A DNA stretch of 42,929 bases from the NCBI RefSeq assembly GCF_018982965.1, contig NZ_JACBYP010000071.1, positions 1 to 42,929 on the forward strand, given 5' to 3'. Every line of letters begins with the position of its first letter. The stretch's first letter is position 1. Shown one piece after another: positions 40,422 to 42,929 of the stretch. The stretch comes from Streptomyces mayonensis (lineage in GTDB: Bacteria > Actinomycetota > Actinomycetes > Streptomycetales > Streptomycetaceae). The notes beneath the pieces were generated by a model. That model did no database searches. It had not been told where the DNA came from and saw only the letters and a list, made by a program, of their open reading frames with translations. A program made the position numbers and the translations under genes.

Positions 40422-40702
40422 TGCGTGAACAAACCCGAGTGAACTCCGCCGCGCCCGGCGACCGGCTGATCCGGGCCGGAGCGGTCGTCTTCTTCGTCGG
40501 CGCCGTGGCCACACTGGTCACGGTGGCCCCGCTCCTGCTGGGTACGACACCCTTCCCCACCTACATGTTCGGGCTGAGCATGCTGATGGGCGTGGGCTTC
40601 CTGGTCGCGGGGGCCGGGGTGATCCAGTCGATCGCGGCCGGGCGGCGTCAGGCGCGGGCCGCGTCGAGCCCGCCGAGCCCCTCGGCGTCGCCGTCCCGGT
40701 AG
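40421..40702 (+). CDS. Two-helix small membrane protein
   Basis: 93 residues. Two helices: LIRAGAVVFFVGAVATLVTVAPLLL and YMFGLSMLMGVGFLVAGAGVI (each shown short of the full segment), then a basic tail (AAGRRQARAAS) and a Ser/Pro end. GTG 40421 is set by the leaderless promoter. The last 55 bp overlap the convergent HAD gene. Resembles small actinobacterial membrane proteins of unknown function. Confidence 0.75.
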   Translation: MREQTRVNSAAPGDRLIRAGAVVFFVGAVATLVTVAPLLLGTTPFPTYMFGLSMLMGVGFLVAGAGVIQSIAAGRRQARAASSPPSPSASPSR

Positions 40703-41316
40703 GCGACGAGCCAGGCCGGAAGCGCGGTCAGGTCGGCCAGGACGACGTCGGCACCGGCCGCGCGCAGCTCCCGCGCGTCGCACGGGCCGGTGGGCACGGC
40801 CACCGAGCGGGCGCCCGCGGCCCGGGCACCGCGTACGTCGCCGACGTGGTCGCCGACGTAGACCTCCGCGCCGTGCTCGCGCAGCGCGACCGCCTTCTGC
40901 TCGGCCCACAGGCCGCCGATCACGGCGTCCGGCTCGATGCCGAGGTGGGCCAGGTGCAGCTTGGCGTTGGGCTCGTGCTTCGCGGTGACGACGACCGCCC
41001 GCCCGCCGCCCTCGCGCACCGCCTCGACGGCCTCACGGGCGCCGGGCAGCGCGGGCGTCGGCTCGACCGCGTACGCCGGGTAGATCTCCCGGTACAGGTC
41101 GGCGACGGCCGGGATCTCCTCGGCGGGGAACCAGTGGGCCAACTCCTCGGCCAGCGGCGGCCCGAGCCGGGTGACGGCCAGGTCGGCGTCGACGTACGTC
41201 CCCGTCCGCGCGCTCAGCTCCAGGTAGCAGGCCCGGATGCCGGGGCGCGAGTCGATCAGCGTCATGTCGAGGTCGAAACCGACGGTGGGCGCGGGGCGGC
41301 TGGTCGTGGAGGACAT
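40648..41316 (-). CDS. HAD-superfamily phosphatase (Gph/PGMB-like)
   Basis: 222 residues. Motif I is FDLDMTLIDS (Asp15 nucleophile, Asp17). Motif II is VVVTAKH, motif III region LWAEQKAVAL with Lys, and motif IV VYVGDHVGDVRGARAAG. The helical cap between ~25 and 90 (RACYLELSARTGTYV ... ) makes it a subfamily I phosphatase of small sugar or glycolate phosphates. ATG 41316 lies 7 nt after a CACAAT box; ATG 41325 is an alternative. Its 3' end overlaps the convergent small membrane gene. Confidence 0.9.
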   Translation of the reverse strand: MSSTTSRPAPTVGFDLDMTLIDSRPGIRACYLELSARTGTYVDADLAVTRLGPPLAEELAHWFPAEEIPAVADLYREIYPAYAVEPTPALPGAREAVEAVREGGGRAVVVTAKHEPNAKLHLAHLGIEPDAVIGGLWAEQKAVALREHGAEVYVGDHVGDVRGARAAGARSVAVPTGPCDARELRAAGADVVLADLTALPAWLVAYRDGDAEGLGGLDAARA

Positions 41317-41429
41317 GACTCCCATTGTGCCGGGCGCCGCCACGGGGCCGGCCGGGCCCCGTCTGCCTCGTTGGCTCCCGGCCCCTTCCGGTCGGCCCGA
41401 ACGGTCCGGGTCACCCCCGTCCGGCCCTC

Positions 41430-41505
41430 GGCCGGTCCCGGGCAGCCCGTCCGCCCCCGGCCGGTCCCGGTCAATCCGTTCCCCCCTCCCCCCGGCCGGT
41501 CCCGG
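41430..41505. repeat. GGCCGGTCCCGG repeats
   Basis: The 12-mer is found at 41430, 41459 and 41494, in the 253-bp gap between two minus-strand genes. No gene is seen here. Confidence 0.6.
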
Positions 41506-41569
41506 CCCGGTCAACCCGGACGGCACCCGTCAGGCGCGGGGCGGGGTGCGCCCACAGCGGCGGTGCCCG

Positions 41570-42634
41570 TCAGCCGCGGGGTGCGCGGGAGCGCCAGAGT
41601 AGGTAAAGGGCGGTGGCGACGGCCGCGGTGCGCAGTACCCAGGGCCAGGTGTCGGCGACGGCGTCGTTGATGTGCCCGTCGGCGATCGGGTCGCCCCAGC
41701 GCCCGTCGACACGGCCCCACAGCCAGACGGCACCGGCGGCGGCCACCGTGCCGGGCAGGCCCAGCACCGCCCACTTCGACTGCGCCGGGGTCAGCCGGCG
41801 GGAGAGGTAGGCGATCAGCCAGCCCAGGCCCAGCGGCACGAGGCTGCCGAGGACGGCACCGGCGACGAGCAGGGCGGCGGCGAGCAGCAGGAGGGGGTTG
41901 TTCCAGCCGCCGTCGGGCCACACGCGGGGCAGCCGGCGGCGCCCGGTCCCCCCGGCCGTACCGGGGACCGGCTCGACGATCTCCGCCGCCTCCACGGGTT
42001 CCTTTCCGCCCGGTGCGCCCTGTTTCTCCGCCTCGTCCTCCGGTCCGGGCGGCGGCTTGAGCAGCTCGGGGATCTCCACGCCGCCGACGAATCCGGGCAC
42101 GCTGTCGCCGAGGCCGCCCACGCCGGCGAACGGTGCGTCGTCGACCCGCCACCAGTCCGGCTGCGCGTCCTCGCCGTCGCCCAGTTCGTGGGCGCCCGCC
42201 CGGTGCGGAGGGGAGGCCGCCGCAGGGGCGGCCGGGGGCGGCGGAGCGGGCCGCCGCCTGCCCTTGCGCCACTCGACACCGCGCCGCTCGGTGCCGCGCC
42301 GCTCGGTGCCGCGCGGTTCGCCGGTGGGCGGGGCGTCGCGGGGCGCGGGGTCCCGCTGCTCGGGTACGGCGGTGGGGGACGGCGCGGCCTGCTGCCGTAC
42401 CGGGCCGGTGCCGCCCGCCGCGGTGACGAGGTCGTCGGGGCTGCCGAGCCGGTCCAGGATGCGGCGTACGGCCGCGGGGCTGTCCACGGTGGTCCTGGAG
42501 CGGTGCCGGTCGATCTCGTTGCGCAGCTCGGACACCAGCCGCATGCGGTCCGCCGACGGCAACTGCCGCTGCTGGGCCACGTCGCCGACACGGCTCAGAT
42601 ACTCGAAGACGACCTGATCGCTCTCGATCCCCAC
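41570..42634 (-). CDS. HAAS-like signalling/membrane protein
   Basis: 354 residues. Residues ~1-75 (SDQVVFEYLSRVGDVAQQRQL, RLVSELRNEIDRHR, VRRILDRLGSPDDLVTAA) form the all-helical HAAS/DUF1700-type domain found next to PadR regulators and in actinobacterial membrane proteins. A long Pro/Arg-rich linker follows, then about four membrane helices from ~250 (NNPLLLLAAALLVAGAVLGSL ... PWVLRTAAVATALYLLW, shown in parts). GTG 42634 is chosen for GGAGGGG 4-5 nt upstream. No PadR gene is present. The linker contains a small ERRGT repeat. Function unknown. Confidence 0.75.
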   Translation of the reverse strand: MGIESDQVVFEYLSRVGDVAQQRQLPSADRMRLVSELRNEIDRHRSRTTVDSPAAVRRILDRLGSPDDLVTAAGGTGPVRQQAAPSPTAVPEQRDPAPRDAPPTGEPRGTERRGTERRGVEWRKGRRRPAPPPPAAPAAASPPHRAGAHELGDGEDAQPDWWRVDDAPFAGVGGLGDSVPGFVGGVEIPELLKPPPGPEDEAEKQGAPGGKEPVEAAEIVEPVPGTAGGTGRRRLPRVWPDGGWNNPLLLLAAALLVAGAVLGSLVPLGLGWLIAYLSRRLTPAQSKWAVLGLPGTVAAAGAVWLWGRVDGRWGDPIADGHINDAVADTWPWVLRTAAVATALYLLWRSRAPRG

Positions 42635-42821
42635 GTTCCCCTCCGGGACGGTGCGCGGCAAAACCCGTCGCACGACGGTACCGAACCCGGCATGCGGCTG
42701 CGGACAGCCGCACCGGCCGGGCGGGTGCGCGGGGTGCGGGGTGCGGACAGTCGTGCAGGCCTGCCGACCGAGCGACCCGCCCGCACCTCCGCCCCGTAGC
42801 ACCGTCCCGTGCCTCCGCCCC

Positions 42822-42895
42822 GTACCGCCGTCCCCGTGCTTCCCACCTCGTACCGCCGCCCCGGTACCTCCACGCCGTACCGCCGCCCCCGTACG
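42822..42895. repeat. Degenerate ~28-bp repeat at the window end
   Basis: GTACCGCCG followed by C-rich sequence starts at 42822, 42850 and 42877. The 295-bp stretch after 42634 is otherwise GC-rich with no recognised gene; it should hold the HAAS-like gene's promoter. Confidence 0.55.
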
Positions 42896-42929
42896 AACCC
42901 CCGCGCACCGGACACGCAGACCCCCCGAA

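Overview
The window is chromosomal DNA of a Streptomyces-like actinomycete. The evidence is very high GC with strongly G/C-biased third codon positions, long antisense shadow frames, many leaderless -10/start arrangements, XRE/DUF397 and Uma2 families, futalosine-pathway menaquinone genes, and almost no TTA codons. Most of it reads as ordinary core or semi-core chromosome. No rRNA, tRNA, IS element, prophage or CRISPR array was recognised. The first ~340 bases are C/G homopolymer and look like a damaged contig end.

Layout. 347-1309 is a PD-(D/E)XK Rpn/transposase-like protein with a 12-bp in-frame repeat. 1553-6263 is the most distinctive locus: three genes joined by ATGA overlaps, encoding a predicted winged-helix protein, a STAND-like ATPase, and a one-TM protein with an exported type-1 periplasmic-binding fold. 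Its first gene carries the only TTA (bldA-dependent) codon I found in any predicted gene here. 6224-8614 holds a DUF397/XRE pair facing an RsbW-like ATPase gene that is frameshifted, followed by two small genes. 8622-11368 is a DrrAB-type ABC exporter divergent from a TetR gene, with three operators at exact 21-bp spacing between them. 11342-13184 holds an anchored propeller-like protein and an SGNH hydrolase.

13211-16350 contains two Uma2 genes with the same 77-bp promoter/leader, flanking an aldo/keto reductase, ThpR and a 28-residue membrane peptide. 16372-18207 is a MarR-MFS operon. 18357-20535 holds an RHH protein, an AzgA-type purine permease and a DUF2530 protein. 20721-23123 is a CtpE-like P-type ATPase. 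23341-28082 holds a large GHKL (sacsin/Hsp90-like) ATPase and a DUF3027 protein, separated and flanked by degenerate minisatellite DNA. 28750-32764 holds an MFS protein, a lipoprotein, mqnB, mqnD and a cold-shock protein. 32987-35007 is an aldo/keto reductase divergent from a LysR regulator with a T-N11-A operator. 35169-39429 is an FAD monooxygenase / Rid-like / 14-TM exporter operon under a divergent TetR, resembling a drug-inactivation-and-efflux cassette. 39679-42634 holds a secreted or anchored unknown, a small membrane protein, a HAD phosphatase and a HAAS-like membrane protein.

Themes: divergent regulator/target pairs with visible palindromic operators; translational coupling by ATGA; -10 boxes placed about 6 nt before the start codon; and unusually abundant short tandem repeats in intergenic DNA. 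Two apparent one-base losses close together at 7.4-8.1 kb, plus the homopolymer start, make local sequence quality worth checking.
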